Source: Siderastrea siderea (lineage: Eukaryota; Cnidaria; Anthozoa; Scleractinia; Rhizangiidae). From it: a stretch of 64,000 bases of DNA. Position 1 is the first letter of the stretch, and each line of letters starts with the position of its first letter. Positions 42,221 to 55,500 of this stretch are shown here, piece after piece. The DNA lies in assembly GCA_964030785.1 (NCBI GenBank), contig OZ034967.1:57966665-58030664 (forward strand), given 5' to 3'. The notes under the pieces are model-generated. The model worked only from the letters and a program-made list of their open reading frames with translations. It was not told where the DNA came from and did not search any database. A program made the translations under genes and the position numbers.

Positions 42221-43627
42221 ATGACTTGCTTTCGCACGCTCCACGTCATGTTTAACTTGAAAACGGAACCTAGATGGAATTCTGAGATTGGGCAGGTGCT
42301 ACAAAGTAACGCGAAGGAAGACAAGAAGCTCAAACTTAAGACCAGCCGGATAAACACAGCTAGGAAAGAACAACTGGGAAAAATCGATCTGGAAATGATG
42401 TCTTTAAGGAAGCAACTTCTCGAGGATTGTAAACTTCTTGGCACTCGAAGCGACATTAAAAAACGCGAGGACAGAAACGCGAACATTCTTGAGGACACCA
42501 GTGAGGAGAGGCAGGTTCGCAACGGCGTGCAGCCAAAGTTAGTGGGATTGGAAAAACCTGAGGTTATTGATCGCAAATCGTTTAAACCCTTTCAAGAGCG
42601 CGCGCGCCATAAACTGGCAGTGGAACAACATGGACGTAAGTTAAGTCCGTCTAGGCTTTTCTCTGCTGTTCATGAGGGGAGTGGCACCTTTAGAAGAAAC
42701 GTTGCTGTGTTGGGAAAGCTATCACCTTCGTGTTCAACGCCTGCAAATCGACTTCGTTCACGTCGACACTCAACTGCAGAGATAAATTTCACGGACACGC
42801 TACGGAAGCTCAGTCCACCGCACACAAACTCAGGTACAGCACCAAACAACGTGAATTTATCAAGCGGGATGATGGGAGGCAAAGTTGATCATCCTCTTTT
42901 ACGGCAGAGAAGAGCAAGCCTTCCTAACGCCGTGAAACAAGACCGAGCAGTAGACTTGCCGAAACTAAAACCTATAAAGCTTGTGCCGGAGGAAGGTCTG
43001 TCGATGGAGGAGAGCAGAGGAAACCATAACGCGAAACTGGGCAACTTTAGCAGGCACGTTGATAACGACTTGAGATGGAAAAGAAGAAACTCGCTGCCAA
43101 ACTTCGACAACTTTCCCTCGAACAAAGACAGGTCGATGGCTTGTAAAGAGCGCCTGACCGCAAGACTTGTGACCAGAGCAAAGCCAGGAAGTGCTAGCAA
43201 CAGAAATAGGCCACTAAATAAACGCGCGTCGATTTTCGGAAGGACCTTTAAGAAAAATCCGACACCGGTAACTGAGCGATCAAATGAAGGAGACTGGAAT
43301 GAACAGGACAATAGCGATTCACTGGATAGGATATCCCTGGTGGAGGACAACGACGACAAAGAACAAGATCCCGCAACTGAGCAACAGCTCTCGAGTGAGC
43401 AAGAACTCAGTTTTATTCCCAAAGCTACACTGCAAGAAAAAATAAATAAATTTTTCCTGGACTGGGTGGAGGGTTCCGACGAGGAACCAAGAACAGATAT
43501 CGAGGAACTTTTACAGGAGTTTAGGAAAGAGAAAAAGAAGGAAAGGAAAGAATTTAACGAACAAATCGGCGAGGAAGGTAACACTGTTCAAGAGACTTCT
43601 ATTCTACAAGATGAACCAAACCAGTAA
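42221..43627 (+). CDS. Intronless 468-residue disordered protein, function unknown
   Basis: Uninterrupted ORF, ATG at 42221, an in-frame stop about 40 bases upstream and a possible alternative Met at 42248. I do not recognise the family. Residues about 30-80 are Lys/Leu/Glu-rich and likely helical or coiled coil. Then come three KLSP boxes (about 140, 166, 196), RRHST (181), RRASLPN (230) and RRNSLPN (288), and KRASIFG (334), all good basophilic-kinase-like sites, in low-complexity disordered sequence. The last about 60 residues are a charged Lys/Glu helix. The long open frame with these recurring motifs argues that it is real. A possible polyadenylation signal AATAAA lies at 43729. The 231- and 159-residue antisense ORFs are shadows. 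It could also be the last exon of a longer gene. Confidence 0.75.
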   Translation: MTCFRTLHVMFNLKTEPRWNSEIGQVLQSNAKEDKKLKLKTSRINTARKEQLGKIDLEMMSLRKQLLEDCKLLGTRSDIKKREDRNANILEDTSEERQVRNGVQPKLVGLEKPEVIDRKSFKPFQERARHKLAVEQHGRKLSPSRLFSAVHEGSGTFRRNVAVLGKLSPSCSTPANRLRSRRHSTAEINFTDTLRKLSPPHTNSGTAPNNVNLSSGMMGGKVDHPLLRQRRASLPNAVKQDRAVDLPKLKPIKLVPEEGLSMEESRGNHNAKLGNFSRHVDNDLRWKRRNSLPNFDNFPSNKDRSMACKERLTARLVTRAKPGSASNRNRPLNKRASIFGRTFKKNPTPVTERSNEGDWNEQDNSDSLDRISLVEDNDDKEQDPATEQQLSSEQELSFIPKATLQEKINKFFLDWVEGSDEEPRTDIEELLQEFRKEKKKERKEFNEQIGEEGNTVQETSILQDEPNQ

Positions 43628-45959
43628 ATATGTCTTGAATCTTGAAATTATATTTACATTGGAGAGTCGCGGAAATGTCGTACATGTAAAGATCATGACG
43701 AACTGGTAAAATCGCAGGGCCGTAAAGGAATAAAGATATTTTGAACTGCAGAAATTCTTACAAAACATGACCACGTAACATGTCTCAGTAAAGATAGTTG
43801 CGTGTACTAAGTGTCTTTTTAAAGAAAAACTAAGAAAAATTGCCAATGACGTGTATTTTTAATGCTTAGTTAAACTTTGCGCTGACCGTATAATATATGT
43901 TCATAACAAAATATTGAAAATAAAAGCAAATTTCCCACTGAACGTGAATGTAGCTTTCCGCTTTTAGTCACCATAGATACAAATGCTACCGCTGAAAAGG
44001 GGGAAAAGTCAGGATTGTGCGGGCCACTGGATATTTCTGTTTTCGTCGCTCTGAAAAACTTTCTTTTCCACATTCTTCACATCTTGTTGTCCCCCCCCCC
44101 CCAAAAATAGTTTTACCAACGTTTGTTTACAGATTGTTTTCAATATGTTCAAATCCACTTCATACTATGGTGCTAAGCCTTTTTAGCCCCCCAACCGAGA
44201 TGGAATATTAAAAACAACGTCGAATGATACCATTTTGGAAACAAAGGATAAAAGCTTTTAATCCAGTCGATGAAGAATTTTTAAACAGTTTGAGAGCAAA
44301 CTCTGTTACACAAGCGGTGGATAAATACGTACAGTAAACAACGTTATTAACCTCGGGCATTGAAAATAATTTTTCTCCAAGTTCACTGAGATTTGTGTCT
44401 AAACATCTCCGATTAACTTCACGTACGAAATGTTAACACAGACGCTCATAATCCATCTTTTTTAGATTAATGAGTGATGAAAAAGGGAATTAATTTTGAA
44501 GGGTGGCGATATTGATGTTGAGAATACCAATTACAGAAAAACTAAAAGATAGAAACTTGCAATCATGAATACCACAATAAAACAGGGTTTCTTCACTCAT
44601 AAGCTATCAGACGAAAAACAACCTCGAACGAGTTTTTCAATTTCCCAGACCTTGATGGAACCTTTTAGCTATTTCCAGTGAACAGGAGGAATAAAAGGAG
44701 GGGGAGGTTTGCATTGCTACAATGTTTGCAGAGGGGTGGGGTGGTCACAATTTTTTGTCTGGTCCTTGGACAAGCTCAAATTTTTCAAAAGCTTTCCTCA
44801 AAGTTTACACTTTCCCGATTCGTTTTTCAAATATTTATTTTTCCTGTTTCAAAACTTCAAAACGCAACTAGCGCAATCGTTTTCTCCTTGCAAGCTCGCG
44901 TTTCAAAACTGATAAAGCAAATACTCTCTCCCCCCGGTTTTTCTAATTTAACTGCAAATGACTAAGTTATGTAACAACGAAGTTAATTATAGCACGTATA
45001 AATAGAGCTACTTTGATCCTTTAGAGTCTGGTTTCTTTTTTTAGGAAATCCCAAAGGGTCTGAGTGTATATTAGAACTAACAGACGTGACATTAATAGCG
45101 GTGTTCTTGTCTTTAAAAAAAGTTCACACGCAACTATGATTCTGGTTGGTTTGATGAAATAGACGAAAACACCAAGGTGTTTATTACACGATAACGACCG
45201 ATATTAAAGAAGGTCAAGAAGAAATACGAACGAAAACAGTTGTTGCTTAAGATATCAGCTATTTACTAAGTTGATTCTTGTCCAAATTTAATAGCTTCTT
45301 TGTTTAGCCTACCGTAAATAAACCCGTTCTGCATCTATTAAAGGACAAAAAACAGCATTCGGTTAAACCAGGTACAACTTGTTTTATTAGTTCCGTAGAA
45401 AGGACTTTGCAGTGCAGTTATCTGCCGTCTTACGATTACCCCGTTAGCACAGCCACCTCGGTATTACGACTGCCTTTTGTCGGCCTGAACTAACCTCCGT
45501 GCAGTCAATTTCTTACGTAAAAATCCCGTTAATCCGACAGCCCGATTCAGTGCTCAAAAGGTACCGTTGCTATGCACTTGCACGCAACAATGCAGTAAGA
45601 AAGGGGCAATTTTTTCAGCCCAGTGAACCAAAAGTCACTGCAAACGAAACAAAACAAACAAATAAAACACTCAGGGCAGACAATTGAACACTGCTTCAAA
45701 AGGCTTTTTTCTAATTTGTAACAAACAAGTCCAAGAACTTAATACAAATCACTTTAAATTTTAAACAACAAACACGACAAAACTGCCGCAGCAAAATATC
45801 GCAGTTCACGTTACGTATAAGAGAAGAGAAAAAGGGGCAAAAGACATGAACTTGAACACGAAATTCATCACTATACCGTTAAAATAAGAATTTTGCAACT
45901 TTCAAGATATCTAAATTTATGATTAAGGTCTTTTTTAACAAAACTTTCATTTTCCCCAA
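43628..45959. other. Region between converging genes
   Basis: 3' flanks of the plus-strand ORF and the minus-strand Tudor gene. AATAAA occurs at 43729 (+). Several short ORFs are present (e.g. 44678-44965) but none shows a family signature or splice context. A C-run lies at 44090-44102. Nothing else recognised. Confidence 0.5.
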
Positions 45960-46541
45960 TTACACGGAAGACTCTACAGAGTCGTGATTTACTTCAGCTG
46001 ACGTCACTTCTGATTGAGACGAGGCCTGTTCAAGATCACGTGTTTGGTCACGTGACTGGTTTCCAGTCGTTGTCGTTTCTGTTGAGCTCTCATTTTCAAT
46101 GCTCACGGCAGAGCTGCCGAGTTTTACATGCGCTCCGTCTAACTGATCACAGTTCTTTGAAGATTGATCCTCGCTCTTCGTTGAAATCGCCGAAGGTGTC
46201 AAAAGCTTCTGTTTATTAACAAGAGCAGGAGCAAAGCTTGCTTTAGGAGAGAGAATTTTCTCTAGCAGCTCCGCAGACTTGGAACTTTTAGATTCCCCGC
46301 TTGTCTCTGATGTTTCCGAAGTTAAACTAAGTTCTGTTTCTCTAAACTCCAGTGTATTCCTCTCAGATTCACAACTTTCTTCGTCATGGTTGTCCGACTC
46401 TTTGTTTCTCACCATTTCGTAATCCGAACACTTTGCGAGACCTTCCTGGGCTAGCATTTGTCCAATCGATACTTCTTCGGTTCTGCCATCGCTACTCGTT
46501 TTGTGTTCGTACAATATTACGCTGGCTGGCGGACCAGTAAA
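45960..46541 (-). CDS. Tudor gene last coding exon: end of Tudor 3 and acidic tail
   Basis: 582 nt, phase 0 in; acceptor ATTTCTAG. ASVILYEHKTSSDG and MLAQEGLAK close Tudor 3. The remaining about 155 residues are Ser/Glu/Thr-rich and probably disordered, ending HDSVESSV and a stop. Confidence 0.87.
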   Translation of the reverse strand, partial: FTGPPASVILYEHKTSSDGRTEEVSIGQMLAQEGLAKCSDYEMVRNKESDNHDEESCESERNTLEFRETELSLTSETSETSGESKSSKSAELLEKILSPKASFAPALVNKQKLLTPSAISTKSEDQSSKNCDQLDGAHVKLGSSAVSIENESSTETTTTGNQSRDQTRDLEQASSQSEVTSAEVNHDSVESSV

Positions 46542-49500
46542 CTAGAAATTGACAGTGAAACATTCGTCACGCGACTTTAGTTACTTCGGGTCATAGAGCA
46601 TGAAATTTAAGCTCACGCCCACAAAGTTCTATTATGGTTCATAATAAAAATAAAAATAAATGCCCTTTATTTACCCTCGGCAAGAAATTATAACAAGGTG
46701 CTAGTGGGGTCGAGCATTTATACCTTAGAAACAAATATTTCAAGCTGAACATAACAAGTTAAAAATCCCAACTGGCAGGAGACAAACTAGTTGGCTTTTT
46801 ACAAGTGTGGTCGCGGAGTTGAACTCAGGTCTCCAGATAGCGGTCAGAGCGGGACTTGAACCCGGGACCTCCGGATTCCAAGTCCGGCGCACTAACCACT
46901 CGGCCACACTGCCTCCGTGGTTCTCACTTTTGCGTCTGTGGATGAATTCCTAAGGTGTGCAAGCCATACAAATGAAACTACTGATCGGTACTGTCTAGTG
47001 GTGCTATTTATTATGCTGCACAAGGTGGTTGTAGCTTTGAGTCTGTGGATGAATTCCTAGCCTGCGTAGCAAGCGTTTCCGTAGGTGTTTCGCTTTTTGG
47101 CGGCGCGAAAATTTGCGCTCGACCCAAGTTTCGCGTGTTCAAAAAGCGAAAAATGCTTCAAACCTGCGGAAAGCCAAAAGGAAACCCCTATGGAAACGCT
47201 TGCTACGCAGGCTAATGAAATCCTAAAGTCTGACTATTGAAATGGAAGACACTGAGCAATACCTTCCTACTGTACTGTTCAGTACACTGTATTAAATTGT
47301 TGTTCTTTCCCGTGCTGTTTATTGTGCTGTACAAGGTGGTCCTAATTTTTATTCTGTAGATGAAAGCTCGAAAAAGTGAAGGTAATGATTTGTGGTTAAA
47401 ATAAATTTAAGAAAACAAAAAATGACGAAAAATCATTTCCTTTGTTAGAGCTGTTTGTTTTTCAACTTATTTTTTCACAGAATTCAGTTTTGGGTTTAAG
47501 CATTCTTGGGAGTTAAATATTTCGAGTAAAGAAGAAATTGTATGAAGAGAAAGACATTATTCTTACCACAGTTTTAGCCACAAGCTTCTTGCCGGCAACA
47601 AACTTTATAAGCGCTTCCATGGTGGCCACAGGCCAGCAGCCATCGTCCATTATTGGTCCATGTGTGGTGTCTGGAGGCCTGACGTCCGCAAGAAAGCAGC
47701 GTGTGGACTGGATCGGCAATTCCAGCAATTCGGAAGGAAAACCACGTAACCTGAATACAAATGTCTCACTCAACATATTGCTGTTCCATTTTTTCCCTTA
47801 CGTAAGCCTGAATAAGATAGTTAAAGCTGTATAGAGCGTTTTCACTCACGTGACAAGCCGCCATATTGGTATACTCAAACAAAAGACGATTTTTGCATAA
47901 AAATAGAGTTCAACTCCAAAAGGACTGGTTTGGGACACCAATACGGCCGCCGTTTCTTTGTTTTGGAACACCAATATGGCCGCCGTGACGTCACGTGAAA
48001 ACGCTCTATTGTTCAACAAACAGAAGCTAAACAATAAGAATAGTAACAGTAAAGGTTCACATTAGGTTAAATGCAATTATCTTACTGGAGCATTTATGGG
48101 AAAAGGGACACTTAAGCAGTTCACGCCCTTTTCAGTATAGAGGCGCTCCGTCACGGCGTTAAATGGAATCGTTATGATTAGTTAACTGTAGTTGAAAGAC
48201 TTCTAACTGAATGGCCCTCGACTTCAGCGGTTGCAAAAGTAAGCCCAGCCAGTACAGAATAAAACCTAGCGTACCCTCTCTCGATTACGCCTTTCTCCCG
48301 TGTTTTCTAAACTGATTAGTCGATGGAATTCATTGATATTTACCTGTCTGACTTGACCACTTCCGTTGTGCCATAATCTACGTACACAACGCGTACTTCC
48401 AGAGGCTTTTCATTTTCAACTGACTTGACCTGAGCTCTGTACCACATGTCATCTTCAGTGTACCGTGCACAACATAACATGCCTGGAACATAAAATCACA
48501 CTCAAAGCTGTTTTAGAGGGTTTTCAATTCAGTGTCGTAAAACCAAATCCACAACTATCACTCCGACCGATCTAGGCCAATCACAAAACATACAAACAAG
48601 ACAATGAGCCAATCGAAGGAAACACACGTAAACAGCGCCAAGCGCGGGAAAACGCTTGCGAGGAAGTCACGACTGGTTTTAAAATTATTTCTGATTGGCT
48701 GTAAAAATGACGCAAGTTGCGAATGAAGCGAACCGAGCGCGGACTGGAAAGGGAAACCTCGCACTGTTAAAGGAGAACTGAAGTCAAAAATCAAGTATTT
48801 TTTTTCTTAAAGCTTAGGCCATAAATATTAATGTTTGAAACTTTTTTTCTGTCTACTGGCTTACTGTCGGCCTCAGAAAAATAGTTTTACTGCGAGTTTG
48901 GGCCACCAGCATTGCGGCGCAGAATGGGTGTGTCAGCGGTCATTTTGGTAGCCTATGACGTAAGTGATGGGGAACGAATGCAAGATTTTACAAAGAGAAG
49001 TACTGATTTGACCCATTTAGAACTTGTACTTTGAGAGTATATTAGTACAAATGCGACGGAAATGTCGGAGAAATACCCGTTTAGAACGTTCTTCTCTTCT
49101 GCTATCTCTACTGGAATATTTCCACTTATCCTTAAAGCCCATGCAGCTTCAAATAATATTATATCCCCTTGTGTTGACATGTCATGTTTTCATTACACTG
49201 TGAATTACCTTGAGTTCAAAATTTTTCAACTGAAAGCAGCAGAATTTTGCGTTCTTGCATCAGGTAATTGAACAGATAGGCTATACAACAGATTCATAAA
49301 AATAAAGCTACAACATGTACCTTGCTTTCGGCGCACTCACAGACTATTATAGTTATTTAACGGTTTTTGTACTGTTTTGTCATACCACTTTTCTCCGTAA
49401 CTGAGTTCGTTTCAAAATATCTTCACAATCAACGCTGGAGTTATTCACCACTTTATTCTACCCGGCACGATGTTCTAAATGCTATATTGTAGAAAAGCTG

Positions 49501-52500
49501 GAAGCCAGGCGAAAATATCGCAATAACAGGAAAAAATTACAGAACGTGAAACGAAATACGCAATGAGCGGCTGTTGTATGACCTTGGTGTCAAAACATGG
49601 CTCTGTTGGGATAGATTATTTATTTGCCGCACAGGAACGGTTAGAGAAGAATTCTTAATAACTTAGCATGCTCAGTGGTAGTTATACTGCTGCACAAAGA
49701 AGAAGAAATTCGCATGCAAACATGAACATTTACCCCGGCTTTACTCACAACTGATAGCCGGGCGTATGGCTTGGAGCACGGGATCGAGCGATTCTAAATA
49801 CAACTCACTAACTACCAAAATAATGGAACTACCACATGAATGGAAACAAACCTGATTGATCACACTTTTAATTGAGCTCCTCAACTTCTTGATAAATTAA
49901 TTGTCGGCCCTCCACATAGCTTGAATTATCCTCGCCTACATGGTCTTTGCAATTGAGCGCAAATCGTTGCTAATTCAGCGTTCCCGATTCTCTCAAGATT
50001 TGGGTCACAGACTCCTTCTTCCGAGCCAATTAGTTATTCACAAGGAAAATATACTATTCCAAACTGGAAAGGGTGTACACAGTTCATGATGGGAAGCAAT
50101 ATTTGTGAAATAACAAAGGCTTGCATTTGAAGCAGCTAGTAGCACTCTTTGGACAAACGGAGTATCTTTCCCCATCACTTCCGTCACAACATACCCCTGA
50201 CATCTGTAGCTAGCCCACAATGACAAAGCCCCAAAAGCGGGAAAATCCCAATTTCAAACCCAATTTTTTCGAAAATTACAATTCGCAAGTGAAAATAATT
50301 GCCAAAACTTGATTTTATATGTCCAAAGCTTCCAAATAAAATAATAAAAACAAACATGACTTTTGGACTTCAGTTCTCCTTTAACTCCGTCCAGCAATTT
50401 TTCCCGCGCTACGAAGCCTGAGCTCCACTTAAGAGCCTGTTCACAGAGAAAAGAAAAAAAAGGGCACACCCACTTTGTTCATCTCTAACTCCACAGTTCA
50501 TTTATCTCTTACTTTTACTCACCTTCGGTAGCAGTGGTAAGTGGAGGGTACTTCTTAAAGAATTCTGGCTCATTGATTTTCGCCATTATCTCCTCCAACG
50601 CCTGCAGCTCCTCAGAGGCGCTTTCTAGGGTAGGGTCAGGATCGTCAGAGAAACCCTCATCTTCGTCTGTAGGTGGAACCCGCTGGATAAACAGACAGTC
50701 AGGCCGTTCTATATGGGTGATGGTGACGTCAAACCGGATGTCATCTACGGGGAGCTCAGTGTGAGCCAGCACGCATTCAGCTTCCCGTGAGCTGATTTTC
50801 TGAGCATGCGCTCTGTGATAAACAAGTAAGAATTTTGTTTTGTCAAAGAAACGACCCAGAAAAATGCTGGACTGTGTAAATAACTTATTGTTCGACTTTT
50901 CTAGTCATTTTCAATCCAAACAGAACAAAGTTATATTTTCCCAAGAATGAAATAATGAACCGTTCTTCGAAACCATCGAACAAAAACAAAATCAATCAAT
51001 ACAGCGACAACATATAGGCTGGTTTTCATATGATCACTACGATCGCTGGAAAAACGTTCAGCAGTCGTTGCGATCACAAGAAAATCACACTTCAGCGATC
51101 GTAGCGATCACAGCATTTCACAACGATCACTGAAGAGTGGTTTCCATATGACTGCAACGATTGCTGAACGTTTTTTCCAGCGGTCCTAGCCATCATATAG
51201 AAACCAGCCTTATCAAGACAATTAAAACAAACTGTTTGAAATGGTGAGTCACCAAAAAGGTCTGCAATTTATGTTGACTCGCTACTTAAATTATGCTTGC
51301 CATTTCATATTCACACCTCACTGCATATAGTTTTCATCATTTTAATACAGAATTGAGCTCTCTTGATCATTATAAATAGCCTCACTAACTATTTATTTCA
51401 GGTCCACAGATTTTACAGTATTTTGCTGTTACGTGTTCCCTGCCCTGATGTTGAAACGTCGCAGGTTACAAGAACTGAAATACGCTCTTTCAGATATTGG
51501 TATTAATTGTCCACTTAGGTTAATTCAGTTCAACTTTGAATTTGTGGCAGAAATTGTGAAGGGGAAGCCGACACTTACCTTGTTTCAGTAATTGAACGTG
51601 AAGAATTGATCGGCTTGGCTTTCCCAGGCCCTCTCTTCCTCGGGTAGAACTGGGGAGACTCTTCTTCTCCTTCAAGTAAAATAGATTTCTGCACCAGGCC
51701 CCTACTCAACAGAGTATGCGCCACGTCGGAGCCATCAGGAAGAAACAATCTCACCACCAGTGGGTAGCCAGGCAGTTTGTCACCCTGGAATCCGTGTCAT
51801 GTATCAGTCAAATAGCAGCTGAAAGACTCCGAGACCTTTATACAGCATGTTGCTCGAAAGCCGTTTACCACTCATCCAACAAACATATTACGCAACATTT
51901 AACGCACTACGCAAACGTTTTTCGTGTTCTCAAAGATAACTTAACAAAACAGTGGAGGAAAATCTACTTCAAAACGGAAGGAAAAACACCCTGGGTGCCA
52001 CATGGGTTTCTCGAGCGCGTCATTACGCACGAACTTAGTGTCTCGTATTTTCTTACAAAAAGGCGCAGCTCATGACGGTAGTTGATCAACTTCCGGCCGA
52101 CGACAAATCTCGTAACAATTTCGTTTTTCTCTTGTCCAATGTACGACAAGCAGAACAGGAAGAGGTGAGTGACAAAACCAAAGGATTTCTGTGAAGGAAA
52201 CCACAACCTACCTTGATAGTTGCTACACAGTCTTGGCCAACAATCGCCTGAGACAGTGCTCGGATGGTCTCAGCAGGCCAGTGGCCATCACTGGTTTTCT
52301 GACAAGCAAAAGCAAGTCACATAAGCACGAATCATAAAGCGCTTTTCAATTAAGTGTCGTCAAACCAAAGTCAATCACAACAAGCACAAACATTTGTCCA
52401 CAAACACGTCAAAATTCAACGGCAAATACACGTAATGTCTAGCGTCAAGAACGAGAAAACAGTCTTGGCCAACAATCGCTTGAGACAGTGCTCGGATGGT

Positions 52501-55500
52501 CTCAGCAGGCCAGTGGCCATCACTGGTTTTCTGACAAGCAAAAGCAAGTCACATAAGCACGAATCATAAAGCGCTTTTCAATTAAGTGTCGTCAAACCAA
52601 AGTCAATCACAACAAGCACAAACATTTGTCCACAAACACGTCAAAATTCAACGGCAGCGTGCAACAAAGACGCAACTGGGTTCGTTTTTACTTCTGATTG
52701 GTAGAGAAAGTGGCAAGACCTTTTTAAGCCAATCACAGAGCGATGTAAAGCACAATCAAAGCAAAACGTGAATTACTGTCGACAATCGTTCTATCACATA
52801 TAAAGTCCTATCCCCCTCCCTCACAAAGAACAGCATGTCAGTATTACAGCTACCACACCACTTCGCGCGTTTACCAAAATTAAACTAGTCTACTACGAAG
52901 CCGTTTTTTTTTTCTGTGACGGAGCGTTGCGTGACGAGCCAAAACACGGCTGTGTTGGAGACTATAGGTGAATATGTCATTTCCAATACGCACTTTGTCT
53001 CGGCTTTACAACGAGACCAAGTGAAACAATATTTCAGATTTCAATCTCATAAATATAACACTCCTCATGGTATCGAAAGTTTTGAATTAGTTCTTCCTTT
53101 GGAAAAGAGGATTAAGACGATTTCCGCTCAACTTTCGAGCAGTAAGTGCAAAAATTAAGTTACCAAAAAAATACTTGCAGCACTGTCACATTTTGAGAAC
53201 ATATAAGAAGAACTTATCGTTACTTTTGCTCCCAAGCTGACCCCGCGAGAGAAAATTGGATTTGAAGTTATCCATATTTCAATTAAAAAGACGCTTCATG
53301 TCAGGTCAAAACAAAATGGCGCCCGTTTTAGCATACTTTTACGATATTTGAAATTAATTTTCTTGAGAATGCTTGAGAATTTCATCGCGGGGTCACTTGG
53401 GCAAGTGAACTAGAGTGAGATGTTTCAAATAGCATTTAAAATGTTACCGTGCTATGAGTAGTTTTTTAGTAAATATTTTTTGCACTTATTGCTCAAACGT
53501 TGAGCGGAATCCGTCTTAAAACAACTTGGAAACGAGTAATACAAAGTTTAGCTACCACAAAGATAATGCGTAAGTCTTACCGGCTCTACGCCACGCAACA
53601 CCAGTTGAAGACACTGTTGAGGCACTTCCATAAAAGGCATTTCTTGTCTTATAGCTGACAGGGGCACCACTTCAGAATTGCCGAAGTCAACATAGTTCAC
53701 CTGCGGAAACCAACAACAGCCAAAGATTTTCTGTCCATCATTCGCTGAAAAACAGTGAACTACATACCAGACAAAGGAAAAACTGAACTACTAACAAACA
53801 ACGGGGATTTCCAAGACTCATGCACAAATTGCACTAACCTTATTTCTGACTGTTCAACACTAATCAATGTCAACATTTTTCGCAAATTATTTCACAAGAA
53901 AGTGCGAATAACAATAGTGTGAATATTTCTACTTAATTTGTACACTTTCGTGGAGATTGACTGTTCACTAGAATGATCAGAACTCGACTATAACCTCTGG
54001 AAACCAACTTTTTATAAAAGTATGCAATGCAAATTAAAGAGCAGCCATACTTTGACGCTTTTTGCCAAATTTAGAAAGTTAGTTTCTTTGCATTAGATCG
54101 CCGCAGAAGCAAAACCTGGTTAAACAGGTCCAGTTAATTAGGCTACGGAGACAACCAAGGACAGGGGTACCAACAGTCAGAGAAATACTACGTCCTTCCG
54201 GGCCCTATGACAGGTCCTACTATTACCTCACAGGGATAATCGAGTTAGAAGCCAAGCACGCGCGTGGAGCCAACGCGTGTTTACATGCGGCGGTGACTTA
54301 ATGTGCGTGCGTTTGCTTTTTCCTCATGTAACTCCCTAGATTAAAAAACGCACTGCTGATATTCTACCGGCATTACCTCGACTTTATCTTCGTCCACAAA
54401 TTTCACAACCCTTGCACGGTACCACATGCCATCTTCAGTGAACTGAGCACAGCAGGGGAGGCCTAGGGTCACTGATGTCGCATCAGAGGGGGCTGCACTC
54501 ATATCTTCACCTTTGCCGTATCTCTCCAGTAGGGTACCCATGATGTTTATTAACGTACGGTCACCTAAAGAAAGGAAAAATAAACCACGAACAACAACTG
54601 ATTCTCAAGCCTGATGCGATGTTACAAGTAATTTTCGTAACATCAAACCTCTGCGTTTTTCGTGCTTTTTTTGTTAGAAATTTTAAAAAATTGACATCAT
54701 AAAAAAAGTCGAAATTTGAAACAATTAGTATAGGTAATCATACGGTTTCGAGTTCAATTTGGAATTAATTTGTACGAGTGAGTTTTTCAAAAAGCTGAAA
54801 TTGCACGAGCCGCTTCCAAATTGAACGAGAAAAACCGTATGATTACTTATTAATAATATAAACATGAAAAAATTCGCGTGGAGGAAGTGCCGGAAGATCT
54901 TACTGCAGACAGGAAGTGAGCATTTGACGCGGATTTGACACTTTATTTACTGATTGGCTGATGAAGATCAGCTGATAATGCTACGAATGTATAGAGCGCT
55001 TTTCAAATGAGTGTCGTAAAACCAAAACCAAAGTAATTACCTCAGCCAATCACAACAAACACAGATTACCCAATGAACCAATCAGAACTCGAAGCAAATA
55101 CATGTCACCGGCGTCAAGCGCGGGAAAACGCGTGCGAGCAAGTCGCGATTGGTTTGAGTTTTACTTCTGATTGGTGGAGAAAGTGGCGCGAAATTTTTCA
55201 ACCAATCACAGAGCGAAGTAAAGCAAAACCAAAGCAAAACGCGAATTACTTTCGACACTCAAATGAAAACCGCTCTATTATTAAGTGTGGGAAAGTAATG
55301 CCTTTCCAAGGTAGCGAAAAGAAGTTCTCGTGAAATTTATCATCAGGTGCACTTAACGCTAAAGAAGGTTCGCTAAAGAACTCAAGTAAAGTAGGGACTT
55401 ATTCTAAGAGTGAAACTAAAAAACGGAAGCACGGAAAGACCTACAAAGCAGTGACTTAGTTGGATATAGGACGATGAAATAAAATAGCTGTGAGTCTGAA

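Noticed and set aside
42097..43584. 159- and 231-codon minus-strand ORFs with Ser/Leu-rich translation
   Set aside because: Antisense shadows of the 468-codon plus-strand ORF, which has the more protein-like sequence and repeated motifs.
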